Position numbers and translations under genes: made by a program. Under the pieces are notes generated by a model. It ran no database searches and had not been told where the DNA came from. It saw only the letters and a program-made list of their open reading frames with translations. This document shows, piece after piece, positions 34,222-42,723 of a DNA stretch of 64,000 bases. The DNA comes from Actinomycetota bacterium. GTDB lineage: Bacteria > Actinomycetota > Humimicrobiia > Hakubellales > JAMDDV01. Every line of letters starts with the position of its first letter. Position 1 is the first letter of the stretch. The stretch is taken from the NCBI GenBank assembly GCA_023488455.1, contig JAMDDV010000045.1, positions 1-64,000 on the forward strand. The letters run 5' to 3'.

Positions 34222-35085
34222 TTGGAATTGAACGCGATAATACTGTTGATCATGTTTTCGGGGTTTATTGCTGTCTTATCCATAACAGCTTATATCGCGG
34301 AGAGAAGGAATGTCATTGCCAACAGGATAAACAAGCAGATAGAAACTGACTCCAACGGAACGAAAATTAGCAATGACGTTTATGTCAATGCTTACGAACC
34401 ACAGGTTTTTACCTCGATGCTTGTCTGCTCAATATTTATTTTGATAATGATTGTTCTAAGGCTTCCCCTGGTATTTTCAATATTTGCTATTTTGCTTGGG
34501 GTTTATCTCCCATTTTTGATCTTCGATATATTTAGAAAGAAGAGAACGGCGAAACTGGAATCCCAGTTTGAAATTGCGCTTCTAGATATGGCAAATGCTG
34601 TGAGAACAGGTGCTAACTTGATACAGTGCTTCGAAGTTGCAAGGGAAGAAGCACCAGCACCTTTAAGTAGTGAACTTGAAATAGTGATTAACGAGGTTGA
34701 AATGGGAGGAGATATTGATGAGGCATTAAGGTCACTTTCCAGGCGAGTCGGGAGCAAGATTGTAGATATCGCTGTAAACTCGATGATGATACAGAGGAAA
34801 ACCGGTGGGAACCTCCCCAGGTTGCTGGAAGAACTGTCAAAAAGGTTGAGGATTGAAAATAACCTAAAGTCGCAGATCAGCGCGGCGAGTACTCAGCAGA
34901 AGACTCAAGCCGTAATCATTTCTATATTCCCGGTGCTCTTTATGCTCGCTGTGAGCATTTTCAATCCTCATTATCTTAACTATCTTAAGAGTGATGTGGG
35001 AACGGTGGTAATAGTTTATTCAATACTATCAAATATCATAGGATATTTTTTGATAAGACGTTTCACATCTCTGAAAAGGCTTTAG
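34222..35085 (+). CDS. tadB: TadB-like inner-membrane platform protein
   Basis: The 287-residue protein has N-terminal helices, a cytoplasmic GspF-type domain (L-D-M-A-N-A-V-R-T-G-A-N-L and M-M-I-Q-R-K-T-G-G-N-L) and two C-terminal helices. It forms the membrane platform with TadC, on which TadA acts. TTG start at 34222, two bases after tadA. Confidence 0.9.
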   Translation: MELNAIILLIMFSGFIAVLSITAYIAERRNVIANRINKQIETDSNGTKISNDVYVNAYEPQVFTSMLVCSIFILIMIVLRLPLVFSIFAILLGVYLPFLIFDIFRKKRTAKLESQFEIALLDMANAVRTGANLIQCFEVAREEAPAPLSSELEIVINEVEMGGDIDEALRSLSRRVGSKIVDIAVNSMMIQRKTGGNLPRLLEELSKRLRIENNLKSQISAASTQQKTQAVIISIFPVLFMLAVSIFNPHYLNYLKSDVGTVVIVYSILSNIIGYFLIRRFTSLKRL

Positions 35086-35090
35086 GGTTT

Positions 35091-35936
35091 ATGAACATTA
35101 TAGCGTTCTGTTTTATCTTTGCCATTTTTGCTTTTTCTATTATTAGCTTGATATTTGAAATGAGAAGGTTTCCGATAAAGACGAAACTTGCAAGACTTTC
35201 GCATTTTAGAGCTCAAGCAGATGAGGATGGTGGATTTTTAAAAAGATTGCTTCCGGGATCATATCTGACGAGGTTGGAGGATAAATTTAAAGTCCTGGGT
35301 GGTTTAAAAATCGCAGGTTTTAGAGTTAGTGACCCGATCATGTTTGTGACATTAAGGATATTTACTACATTAATGGTGCTGATAATTACATTGATGATAA
35401 GTACTTTCACTGGAAATTGGCTGGCAATTATATTTTCTCTGATTGCATGGTTTCTCCCAGGTTACCTTCTTGAGAGTTCTTTAAGGATGAGGAAAGAAAG
35501 AATTTCGGCGGATATCCCTGATTTTGTCAGCGCAGTTAATGTGTGTCTGAGTTCGGGTATTAACCTTGATGAAGCGCTTCTTGAGATATCGCAGAAGTAT
35601 GACGGGGAAATCTACAGTTTACTTAAGAAGGCTATGGTGGATGTAGAAATGGGGAGAAATAAGAGGGATGCACTGCGTGACTTTGCTTCAAGAGGTGGAG
35701 TAGATGAGCTGAAAATGCTGATAAAAAGCATCATTTTTGCTCAAAATAGCGGTGCTGATATAAACAACGTGATGGAGTCGGTTTCGGAAAACGTAATTGA
35801 GCGGCGAAGACTGAAGAGTTATGTAAGAGGTCAGAAGTCACCAATCCTGGTGATCGCAATGATCATAGTATTCATCGTTCCACCAACGCTAATTTTAATG
35901 TTCATGCCAGTATTGTTAAATTTAAGAAATCTGTGA
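35091..35936 (+). CDS. tadC: TadC-like inner-membrane platform protein
   Basis: The 281-residue GspF-family protein (V-S-A-V-N-V-C-L-S-S-G-I-N-L and I-F-A-Q-N-S-G-A-D-I) has paired helices near the N terminus and one at the C terminus. It starts five bases after tadB and directly precedes the pilin gene. Confidence 0.9.
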   Translation: MNIIAFCFIFAIFAFSIISLIFEMRRFPIKTKLARLSHFRAQADEDGGFLKRLLPGSYLTRLEDKFKVLGGLKIAGFRVSDPIMFVTLRIFTTLMVLIITLMISTFTGNWLAIIFSLIAWFLPGYLLESSLRMRKERISADIPDFVSAVNVCLSSGINLDEALLEISQKYDGEIYSLLKKAMVDVEMGRNKRDALRDFASRGGVDELKMLIKSIIFAQNSGADINNVMESVSENVIERRRLKSYVRGQKSPILVIAMIIVFIVPPTLILMFMPVLLNLRNL

Positions 35937-35951
35937 TTAAGGAGGGAAGGA

Positions 35952-36110
35952 ATGAAAATTGTAAGGAAAATTTTCAAACAAGAGGTCGGCTCAGAAGTGT
36001 TGGAGCAGATTGCCTGGATAGGCGTAATTCTGGTAGTACTTCTGATCGCTGCAATTGCTATCAGAGATAAGCTTCAAACGCTTGCTAATACCTTTTTGAA
36101 CTGGCTTTAA
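35952..36110 (+). CDS. flp: Flp-type pilin
   Basis: This 52-residue protein starts at the ATG at 35952, with GGAGGGAAGG just upstream. It has a 13-residue basic leader (K-I-V-R-K-I-F-K-Q-E-V-G), then S-E-V-L-E followed by a long hydrophobic helix. Cleavage after G13 would put glutamate at position 5 of the mature protein, the hallmark of type IV and Flp pilins. The classical Flp core glycine-alanine start is not present, so it is a divergent member. Location between tadC and tadE supports it as the pilus subunit. No prepilin peptidase gene is seen in the window. Confidence 0.72.
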   Translation: MKIVRKIFKQEVGSEVLEQIAWIGVILVVLLIAAIAIRDKLQTLANTFLNWL

Positions 36111-36114
36111 CTTG

Positions 36115-36531
36115 ATGAAATCTGAAAGGGCATCAACTATAGTCGAAACTATATTTTGGCTTCCAGTCTGGGTGATAATATTGATGCTTATGCTTCAGGG
36201 CGGAGCGGTGCTTTATGCCAAGATCATTGTTTCGCAGGCTGCACGGGAAGGTGCACGAGCGGGAGCAGTCTCTCTTAGTCCGGTTTCAGACGCTAAGTAC
36301 GCGATAATAGATTATGGAGGCAACAGGCTACCGGGGTGGAAAGATTTAAGTAAATTATCCATCTCAGTGGAGACGCCCAATGGGGCTTTACCTGGTAACG
36401 AAATCAGTGTAAGCGTCAGGTACGGAGTGCCCGTAATATTCTCTGCACTGTGGAGATCTTCTAATTTGAATCCTCCATCGTTCTTGAATATTGAAGGCAA
36501 TAGTTCAATGATCATCGAGTTCAAGGAGTGA
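36115..36531 (+). CDS. tadE: TadE-like pseudopilin
   Basis: About 138 residues: an N-terminal E-R-A-S-T-I-V-E-T with a hydrophobic helix (I-F-W-L-P-V-W-V-I-I-L-M-L-M-L), then A-A-R-E-G-A-R-A-G, the TadE family signature. Pseudopilins of this kind are needed for Flp assembly. ATG at 36115 follows a TTG at 36112 in frame; either could start it. It overlaps the next gene by four bases. Confidence 0.8.
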   Translation: MKSERASTIVETIFWLPVWVIILMLMLQGGAVLYAKIIVSQAAREGARAGAVSLSPVSDAKYAIIDYGGNRLPGWKDLSKLSISVETPNGALPGNEISVSVRYGVPVIFSALWRSSNLNPPSFLNIEGNSSMIIEFKE

Positions 36532-37031
36532 GGTGTAGGCTGCTGGCTATGTGTAAAATTTTAAGAAAAGAGTTGGCTTGTGAAAAAGCTACTTCCACAA
36601 TCTGGTCAATTATATGGATACCAGTCTGGATTCTTATGTTGCTGATAGTCCTTGACCTTGGGCGAATTATGGCAGCTGAATCCGTTATCGAATCAGCCCT
36701 TGACGCGGGAGCACTTGCAGGGGCTTTCCAGGTAGACGGGAAATATTTCAAATCGTCTGGTGGAGAGATAAGATTCACTCAACGTTATGGCGAATTTATT
36801 AAGGATTATTTTGATAGAAGCATGTCCGCTATTTTTGGGGCGAAAACTGACGTTCTCGTGACCAGGGTTGAAAATAATAAGATCCAGGCGAGAATTGAAA
36901 TTAAAGTTCCTCTTTTATTTGGGAAGATAGTCGGCAGGGATCAGGTATCATTTGTGAGAGAGGTTACCTCAAGTGCCCACAGGGTCAGGCTGGATGGCTA
37001 TTTGCCTGCTGATCCAAGTCTTGGCGGTTAA
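36528..37031 (+). CDS. Second TadE/TadF-like pseudopilin
   Basis: The 167-residue protein has a helix near residue 30 (I-W-I-P-V-W-I-L-M-L-L-I-V-L) after a short A-C-E-K-A-T-S-T segment, then E-S-A-L-D-A-G-A-L-A-G. It is similar in layout to the preceding TadE, as in the tadE-tadF pairs of other loci. GTG start at 36528; an ATG at 36549 would give a more typical short leader. Confidence 0.7.
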   Translation: MRCRLLAMCKILRKELACEKATSTIWSIIWIPVWILMLLIVLDLGRIMAAESVIESALDAGALAGAFQVDGKYFKSSGGEIRFTQRYGEFIKDYFDRSMSAIFGAKTDVLVTRVENNKIQARIEIKVPLLFGKIVGRDQVSFVREVTSSAHRVRLDGYLPADPSLGG

Positions 37032-37033
37032 GA

Positions 37034-37657
37034 ATGCATAAGATTTTTTCGTTCAAGATGTTCTGGCCTTTTGTCATTTTTTTAACTTTGGCTTTGTCTT
37101 TTGGTTCTCGGATGGCAAAACCGTTCAGGTTTGATCCATTTGAAGACAGCAATATTTCGACCTGTTTAAGCTCTGTTATCCCTGCGAACTCAATTTATGG
37201 GTTCAAAAAATGTTTCAGGGATGAGCTAATAAAGGAATATATAGCTAACGCTGATCTGATATCAAGAGAATTCATCGAGCTTGTGGATGTCGAAGGCGAG
37301 AGAAAACTGGATGAGATTTTTAGCATGATGACGCCCGAAGCGGCTCTTTGCAATAAGGGTTATGAAAAAGACTGGATGTATATGAATAGTGACAGGGAAG
37401 TCATGGTTAGAACTGAGATCGTTGATCTTGATTTTAATGAGGAGAAATCGATTGTCAGGCTAACGGATGGAAACGAGCTTATCGAGATAATCTTGCCTTA
37501 TGAAGAGAGGATTTGCGCTTATCTGAATGACGGAGGAATATGGGAGGCTATTAAGTATGTGGAAATAACGCTGGTAGAGAGAAGTGAAAAGTTACTGATC
37601 AGGAAATTTTTTGCTGAACAAAGAGAGGAGGCTGCATTCATAGGAAAATGGAAGTAG
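37034..37657 (+). CDS. Membrane-anchored protein of unknown function in the tad operon
   Basis: I do not recognise a family for this 207-residue protein. It has one N-terminal hydrophobic helix (F-W-P-F-V-I-F-L-T-L-A-L) acting as an anchor or signal, then a soluble acidic domain with three scattered cysteines. It starts two bases after the pseudopilin and overlaps the next gene by ten, so it belongs to the pilus operon. A surface or periplasm-facing accessory protein is likely. Confidence 0.7.
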   Translation: MHKIFSFKMFWPFVIFLTLALSFGSRMAKPFRFDPFEDSNISTCLSSVIPANSIYGFKKCFRDELIKEYIANADLISREFIELVDVEGERKLDEIFSMMTPEAALCNKGYEKDWMYMNSDREVMVRTEIVDLDFNEEKSIVRLTDGNELIEIILPYEERICAYLNDGGIWEAIKYVEITLVERSEKLLIRKFFAEQREEAAFIGKWK

Positions 37658-38583
37658 CAAGAAAGGTAGCACTGGTTTTTTTATTGATGATATTTTTTCC
37701 ATCAATGGCAACGGCATTTCCTGTTGTTACGTCAAAGGTTGGTTCAAGCTTGAAGAGCAGAAGTACTTGGTTAAGCCACACATCGAGCAAGCCGATCGTA
37801 ACCTACACTAATGGCTTTGCAAAAACGGTATCTGGAAAAAGCGATAAGCAGCGCAATGCTGAGGATGTAGCTGCCATGGTGCGGGAGGGCTTCTCGAAAG
37901 AATACGCTTTGAAATTCGTTAATAAATCAGACTATTACACCAATAATAGAGGCGGCTTATCTTTTGTAAATTATTCAAATTCCAAGGCTGCTCAAACCAA
38001 GGCCTATTATCCACCAGGTAAATCGTCATACACTTTTGTTGATCCTGTGAAGAACCCGGGGATTAAGATAACGGGAGGCAGTGTCAGTAAAAACATATTG
38101 GCAATACCTGGAAATGAATTGCATAACAATAATGAAAAAGTGGCATCTGGTAGTAATCCTGTGATTGATAAAAGTGTAACAGTGCCCGGTGAAGGTAATT
38201 CTTCAGTTGACAACCCTTCATATCAGCAAGAGCAAGAGGCGGTCTGGAATATTAGCATAGTTCCTGAAGGTAATTTGCATGTAACGGATCATTTCGATCC
38301 CGATGGTGAAAATTTTATTATAAGAATTGAATGCAGCATACCTTTTAATAAAATATCACTGGAGTTCTGCGGTTATTCTCAGGATTTTGATGGTCGTGGT
38401 AGGCTTATAATTTCTAGGGATATAGACCCTGTTAATTTTACTGAGTTCATCCAGAATGTGCACTATAGGTGGCCAGTGAACGACGCAGCTGTCACCGTAT
38501 GCGCATGGACGATCGATGGCGACATGAACTATTCCAGGATCTTCGTCGATGTGAACGCATTCAACCCGTATCTGAAGGAATAA
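37648..38583 (+). CDS. Secreted protein of unknown function ending the tad operon
   Basis: The 311-residue protein begins with a clear signal peptide ending near A-T-A-F-P. The first half is rich in serine, lysine, tyrosine and asparagine with repeated short polar segments. The last 110 residues look like a beta-sandwich domain. I know no family match. As the last gene of the operon and exported, it may be a tip adhesin or wall anchor of the pilus; that is inference only. Confidence 0.65.
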   Translation: MEVARKVALVFLLMIFFPSMATAFPVVTSKVGSSLKSRSTWLSHTSSKPIVTYTNGFAKTVSGKSDKQRNAEDVAAMVREGFSKEYALKFVNKSDYYTNNRGGLSFVNYSNSKAAQTKAYYPPGKSSYTFVDPVKNPGIKITGGSVSKNILAIPGNELHNNNEKVASGSNPVIDKSVTVPGEGNSSVDNPSYQQEQEAVWNISIVPEGNLHVTDHFDPDGENFIIRIECSIPFNKISLEFCGYSQDFDGRGRLIISRDIDPVNFTEFIQNVHYRWPVNDAAVTVCAWTIDGDMNYSRIFVDVNAFNPYLKE

Positions 38584-38664
38584 TAATAGGAAAGACAGCA
38601 AAGAGTATCTGCGCATAATAGCCACATCATCAAATATTGTAAGTATTGAGTTGTATATATATTG

Positions 38665-38685
38665 TTGTGTAAGATATTTATACAA
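38665..38685. promoter_or_regulatory. Inverted repeat, likely antitoxin operator
   Basis: TTGTGTAA (38665-38672) and TTATACAA (38678-38685) form a near-perfect dyad with a five-base spacer, 18 bases upstream of the antitoxin ATG. Ribbon-helix-helix antitoxins usually repress their own promoter through such sites. Confidence 0.45.
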
Positions 38686-38703
38686 TTTGATGTGGAGTGT
38701 TGG

Positions 38704-38955
38704 ATGTCAAAAAAGGTGATACAGGTGCCTATTGAAGAAGAGCTTCTTGGAGCCTTGGATCAGGTGTCTAGGAAACGGAATGTAGCAAGATCGGAAATAA
38801 TTCGGAAGGCCTGCCGAAGTTACTTAAAGCAAATTGAGTCTGAGGAGTTAGACAAGCTCTATCAGCGCGGGTATGAGAAAGTTCCCGAAGAATCAGGATT
38901 GGGTGAGGCTCAAATAGAGCTATCTGCTCAGATCTTAGGCAAGGAGTCCTGGTAG
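38704..38955 (+). CDS. Ribbon-helix-helix antitoxin
   Basis: The 83-residue protein has the RHH strand K-K-V-I-Q-V-P-I-E-E-E-L near the start and helices with R-K-R-N-V-A-R-S-E-I-I-R-K-A, typical of MazE/CopG-like antitoxins. The ATG at 38704 has GGAGTG upstream; an earlier TTG at 38662 lies inside the operator. The stop overlaps the toxin region, a typical coupled pair. The antitoxin looks intact although its toxin partner is broken. Confidence 0.8.
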   Translation: MSKKVIQVPIEEELLGALDQVSRKRNVARSEIIRKACRSYLKQIESEELDKLYQRGYEKVPEESGLGEAQIELSAQILGKESW

Positions 38956-39276
38956 TTGAGGCGCGTGAGGTATGGTGGGCTGACTTACCCTTGCCTCTTG
39001 GCAGACGACCTGTGCTTCTGCTATCTAGAAATGCTGCATATAAAGTAAGGACTTCAGTTATTATCGCAATCATTACGCGCACAGTGCGCGAAATTCCGGT
39101 TGAGGTACTGATAAGCCAGGATGATGGAATAATAACTACGTGTGTGGTGAACCCTTGATAATATCTTAACAATTCCAAAGTCCAGGTTGACGGAGAGAAT
39201 TACTGTTCTTTCTGATATTAAAATGGCTGAGGTTTCCAGGGCAGTTATCTTTGCCTTGGATCTTAACTTTTTCTAG
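38949..39276 (+). pseudogene. MazF/PemK-type toxin gene with a frameshift
   Basis: The frame read from about 38952 gives E-V-W-W-A-D-L-P-L-P-L-G-R-R-P-V-L and T-T-C-V-V-N, the N-terminal signatures of MazF mRNA interferases, and then stops at TGA 39156-39158. One frame over, from 39154, L-D-N-I, T-I-P-K-S-R-L and I-K-M-A-E-V-S-R continue the family pattern to a TAG at 39274-39276. One extra C in the run 39152-39154 explains the break. AAGGAG at 38941-38946 is well placed, but the frame has no standard start codon there (CTG 38949 or GTA 38952). The toxin is probably inactive. Confidence 0.72.
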
Positions 39277-39291
39277 ACTATTTCATTATAA

Positions 39292-39323
39292 GTATTAAGG
39301 AATACGCACACTATTCTTAATAC
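39292..39323. promoter_or_regulatory. Inverted repeat upstream of the isomerase-like gene
   Basis: GTATTAAGGAATA (39292-39304) pairs with TATTCTTAATAC (39312-39323) except for one bulged base, with a seven-base loop. It lies 53 bases before the isomerase-like start and has no T-run, so an operator is more likely than a terminator. Confidence 0.35.
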
Positions 39324-39375
39324 AAATGATAATGTATATTTGAAAATTTAAATTGTTTAAAAGAATCGGAGGGAT

Positions 39376-40869
39376 ATGTTGAGGGATGAAAGAATTATCG
39401 TAGGGTTGGTTTCGCTGACGGATACACCAAGAGCAGCAGCACTGGTCGAGGAGCGCGAGCAGTTCATTGCCAGTAAGCATATGGAGCTTGTAGATTTTCT
39501 TGAGAAACAGGGTTTCAGGGTTGTGAATGCGGCTAAGGACATTCCAAAGCTTGGTTCTAATATAGTTTCGATCTGCACGCCCGGTGAGGTGGCGAAGGCC
39601 GTAGATGTCATGAAGGCTGAGCACACAGAATGCGTCATCATCGGGGCGTGGCACTGGACAGAGCCGATGCTTGGTGTGCAGATAGCACGTGAGATGAACA
39701 AACCGCTTTTGCTCTACGCTGAGGATGACCCTGCATGGGCAGCGCCATGTTTCATCGGTGCTACGGGTGCTTCGCTCTGGCAGGTTGCTCCAAATAGTCA
39801 TAGCCTGACGCATGAGAGGATAGTGGGAGATAAGGATACAGTTGTAAGATGGGTTAGGGGGGTTGGCTCGCTGGAGAAACTAAAAAAGAGCACCTTCGTG
39901 CTTTGGGGAGGTTCGTATGCTTTGCGGATGGAATATCTGAATGACGATTTCTCAAGGCTCAAATCCTTCCTGGTTGATGACATACTGGTGGAGGACCAGT
40001 ATTTGCTGATAAGAGCTGCTGAGAATGTCTCAGGGGAAAGACTCGATGATTTCATCGGATGGCTTGAGAGCAATGGCACGAAGTTCAGATTTGATGGGCA
40101 GATGCTCACTCCTGAGGTTCTCAGGAAGCAGGCAGCACTTTACCTAGGTGCTCGTGACAGACTGAATGAGCTCAAGGATTTTAATATTTCCGGTGCATCA
40201 GTTAAGTGTTTCTCTGAACTATCTGATATTTACGGCATTGACCCCTGTTTTCTTCCTGCTTTCATGCCTTTCCCTGAGGACTCTGAGGGTAAACGTGAGA
40301 TTATTCCAATGGTTTGTGAGGGCGATATCAAGATGCTCATAACAAATCGTCTATTGCAGAACATAGTTCCAGGGGTACCTGCCCAGTGGGGTGATGTTTC
40401 ATATGTGGGGAGAGATTACTTCGTGATATCGAACTGCGGGGCTTCATCCATCTATTATGCAGGTCTTTCTGGTGATCCTAAGAAGTCGCTTCCGAAGGTG
40501 ATCATAGCGCCTAACTGTGAGGGCTGCGCTGGTGGAGCTGTTGGATATAAATGTCCACCTGGCCCGGTTACGCTTGCAAGGCTGATAAAGGTTGCGGGAA
40601 AATATATAATGCAGCTGGGGCTGGCGGAGGCGATAGAGATAACCGGCGAGATTGAGGGAAGATTCTTCTATGGTAAGACCTGGCCGCACACTGCTGTAAG
40701 GCTGAATGTCGGTCAACAGCTGCTCATTAAGGTTATGGGCTCAAACCACATGGGAGCGATCCCAGGTGATAAGATAAGAGAAGTCATCTATGCCTGCCGC
40801 GAAGCTGGAATCAATGTCCTCAGGATAGACAGGGAAGAGGATATCCTTTCCTGGCTAAAGCTTGACTAA
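39376..40869 (+). CDS. L-fucose/L-arabinose isomerase-like protein
   Basis: The 497-residue protein resembles the fucose/arabinose isomerase family in length and in its N-terminal Rossmann-like region (I-I-G-A-W-H-W-T-E-P; I-A-R-E-M-N-K-P). A conserved acidic region E-D-D-P-A-W-A and a later C-E-G-D-I-K-M-L follow. A C-terminal domain carries N-H-M-G-A-I-P-G. Proteins of this type interconvert aldoses and ketoses or related sugar acids, but many family members are uncharacterised. It converges with the RuBisCO-like gene 67 bases away. CGGAGGG precedes the ATG. The exact substrate cannot be read from the sequence. Confidence 0.7.
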   Translation: MLRDERIIVGLVSLTDTPRAAALVEEREQFIASKHMELVDFLEKQGFRVVNAAKDIPKLGSNIVSICTPGEVAKAVDVMKAEHTECVIIGAWHWTEPMLGVQIAREMNKPLLLYAEDDPAWAAPCFIGATGASLWQVAPNSHSLTHERIVGDKDTVVRWVRGVGSLEKLKKSTFVLWGGSYALRMEYLNDDFSRLKSFLVDDILVEDQYLLIRAAENVSGERLDDFIGWLESNGTKFRFDGQMLTPEVLRKQAALYLGARDRLNELKDFNISGASVKCFSELSDIYGIDPCFLPAFMPFPEDSEGKREIIPMVCEGDIKMLITNRLLQNIVPGVPAQWGDVSYVGRDYFVISNCGASSIYYAGLSGDPKKSLPKVIIAPNCEGCAGGAVGYKCPPGPVTLARLIKVAGKYIMQLGLAEAIEITGEIEGRFFYGKTWPHTAVRLNVGQQLLIKVMGSNHMGAIPGDKIREVIYACREAGINVLRIDREEDILSWLKLD

Positions 40870-40936
40870 GAAGGACATCCAGACGGATGCAAAAGAGATT
40901 CCATAGCTTTTAATATATGGCCAAGTATCGAAGCCG

Positions 40937-42277
40937 CTATTCGATCTTCATTGGCTTGGGGAGATATGTTGGAGAATACCTTCCCCATGGAGTATGTGGT
41001 CTTTCGAGCACACCCCACTTCTCGATTGCGCGCTTCAACTCGTTATGGGTCTTTGCGTATTCAACAAGTGCTATACCTTTCACTACTGCATCTATCGCCT
41101 GCTGCCATGCTCTTGCCCCTGCGGTATAACCGTCAGGGTGCCCTAGCATTCCACCGCCTGCAGGAATGACCTGATCGTCTCCATATTCTCCGTAGAGGAC
41201 TTCCATCAATCCAGGATACATTCCTGCGGCCGGCATCGGCCATACACGCTTTATATGGTACATGGGAGCAACTGAGACATGTGCAGTTCGGTAGCCCTCC
41301 TCAAGGCCAGTTGCAGGAGTGCTGGACCATATGGTCGGTGAGAGCATGAAGTCCGCACCACTTAACCTGCAGATCTTGGTGAAGACCGGGAAGGCAACCC
41401 TGTCCAGACTTGCAAGCATGTGTGATGGATGCAAAAAGAGTGGAACGTTTATCTTGGGATCTTCTGCCAGCACTCTCAGGATCGAGGGACCGGCGGAGTA
41501 AGCTATAAGCAGCCCGTTTGCTCCTGCTTCTATCGCTTTTTTGGCTTTTTCAGAAAGTTTGTCCACGTCATCAGTTATCGAGCAGAAATATATTACTTTT
41601 TTCCCGGTCTGTTTTTCAGCTTTCTTCAGTGCTGCCATGACGTGCTTAACCCTGTCTATATAGTTGCTATTAAACGGATCGCTTGTCATCTCGTCATCTT
41701 TAATCAGGTCAACACCGCCAATCGCTGTTTGGTAGCATTGATCTGCAGTTTGCTCTGGTGTCATCCCCATCTTGGGTTTTATTATATGTAGGCTTAGAGG
41801 ACGGTCATAAACACCAATCATATCTCTTGTGCCTTCAATACCGAATTTTGGTCCCTTGAAGCTATCGCAGATCTTTTTGGCGAAACTAACATCAATGAGT
41901 TTTAATTTCTCCGGATAGATGAAACAGTTTCCAGCAAAAGACATGAAGATCATGGGGATGTTCATGTTGTTTTCAAAAGTTTTGGTGGGGAACGCCAACT
42001 GAACAACTGCCTTTTTGGATCCAGCTGGAGCGGGAACCTCGTAGTAACCTACTACTTTTGCAGAAAGAGCTTCCCTTACTTCTGCCGTATCATCCTTGAT
42101 CTTTTCCCATGTGCCAGTGGAACCCTCGAGTGCCATTGCCTGTATCATTGCCAGGTGGTCAATAAACTCGTAACCAGGGAGGTTATCCTCAACATAGTAA
42201 GTTGCGATCGTATAGTCGTCACGATCAATGCTCTCCAACATATTTTCGAATATAATTGGGTCATAGTACCGTTTCAT
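40937..42277 (-). CDS. RuBisCO-like protein (form IV type)
   Basis: The 446-residue protein from the ATG at 42277 (preceded by GGAGG) has the RuBisCO large-subunit fold. Residues equivalent to E60, T65, W66 and N123 are kept (E51, T56, W57, N117), as are K175 and K177 (K167, K169) and the carbamate-metal motif K-D-D-E (K193, D195, E196). The positions of H294, R295, H327 and K334 are changed (P, S, L and no lysine), so it should not fix CO2. RuBisCO-like proteins catalyse enolisation, isomerisation or decarboxylation of sugar phosphates. An isomerase-like gene and an aldolase flank it, suggesting a sugar or sugar-acid route. Its subgroup needs a tree. Confidence 0.85.
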   Translation of the reverse strand: MKRYYDPIIFENMLESIDRDDYTIATYYVEDNLPGYEFIDHLAMIQAMALEGSTGTWEKIKDDTAEVREALSAKVVGYYEVPAPAGSKKAVVQLAFPTKTFENNMNIPMIFMSFAGNCFIYPEKLKLIDVSFAKKICDSFKGPKFGIEGTRDMIGVYDRPLSLHIIKPKMGMTPEQTADQCYQTAIGGVDLIKDDEMTSDPFNSNYIDRVKHVMAALKKAEKQTGKKVIYFCSITDDVDKLSEKAKKAIEAGANGLLIAYSAGPSILRVLAEDPKINVPLFLHPSHMLASLDRVAFPVFTKICRLSGADFMLSPTIWSSTPATGLEEGYRTAHVSVAPMYHIKRVWPMPAAGMYPGLMEVLYGEYGDDQVIPAGGGMLGHPDGYTAGARAWQQAIDAVVKGIALVEYAKTHNELKRAIEKWGVLERPHTPWGRYSPTYLPKPMKIE

Positions 42278-42723
42278 AAATTTCCTCCAGATAGAATTTG
42301 ATTTGTTAAATAATAACATATATATAGCTTATTTTTATATTTTTTATCATTTATTAGCCATATAAGATTTAAAAATTAATAAATAAAAAGTCACGGTGAC
42401 GAAAGCAAGACCAAGCTCATAATAGAAAAACCGTTCAGGCTGTTTCTTAATACAGCAAAACTACAGAATATGGTCATACTGCCAATGAGGTAGCTGGCCT
42501 TTCGTACAGGTGTCTTATAGGAAGAATGATGGTCATTATTGGTCTCCGTCTAATTGGGAAGAACGCAGTGAACTTCCCTGTTGTAAAACGTTTGATCTCA
42601 CTGGAGTCGAATAAGTAATTGCCTGTATATTGCCATTTATGCTCGATTTTGCTTGATTTTTATGTTACCCAGTGATACAGTATCGACATGAAAGTTCCAC
42701 AATAGCTATTCCTGGAGGTTTAA
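42278..42723. other. 446-base divergent spacer between RuBisCO-like and aldolase genes
   Basis: No convincing gene is seen; the longest open stretches are about 30 codons with no family resemblance. The left third is very AT-rich. The perfect 11-base palindrome GTCACGGTGAC lies at 42390-42400. A TGGAGGT ribosome site is just before the aldolase start. The spacer probably holds the divergent promoters and operators of the two genes, perhaps bound by the DeoR regulator at 43867. Confidence 0.5.

Noticed and set aside
39156..39158. Selenocysteine at the TGA in the toxin gene
   Set aside because: A TAA follows immediately and the family pattern continues in another frame, so a frameshift explains it better.
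40937..42277. Genuine CO2-fixing RuBisCO
   Set aside because: The positions of H294, R295, H327 and K334 are not conserved, although the carbamate-metal motif is. This fits a form IV RuBisCO-like protein.
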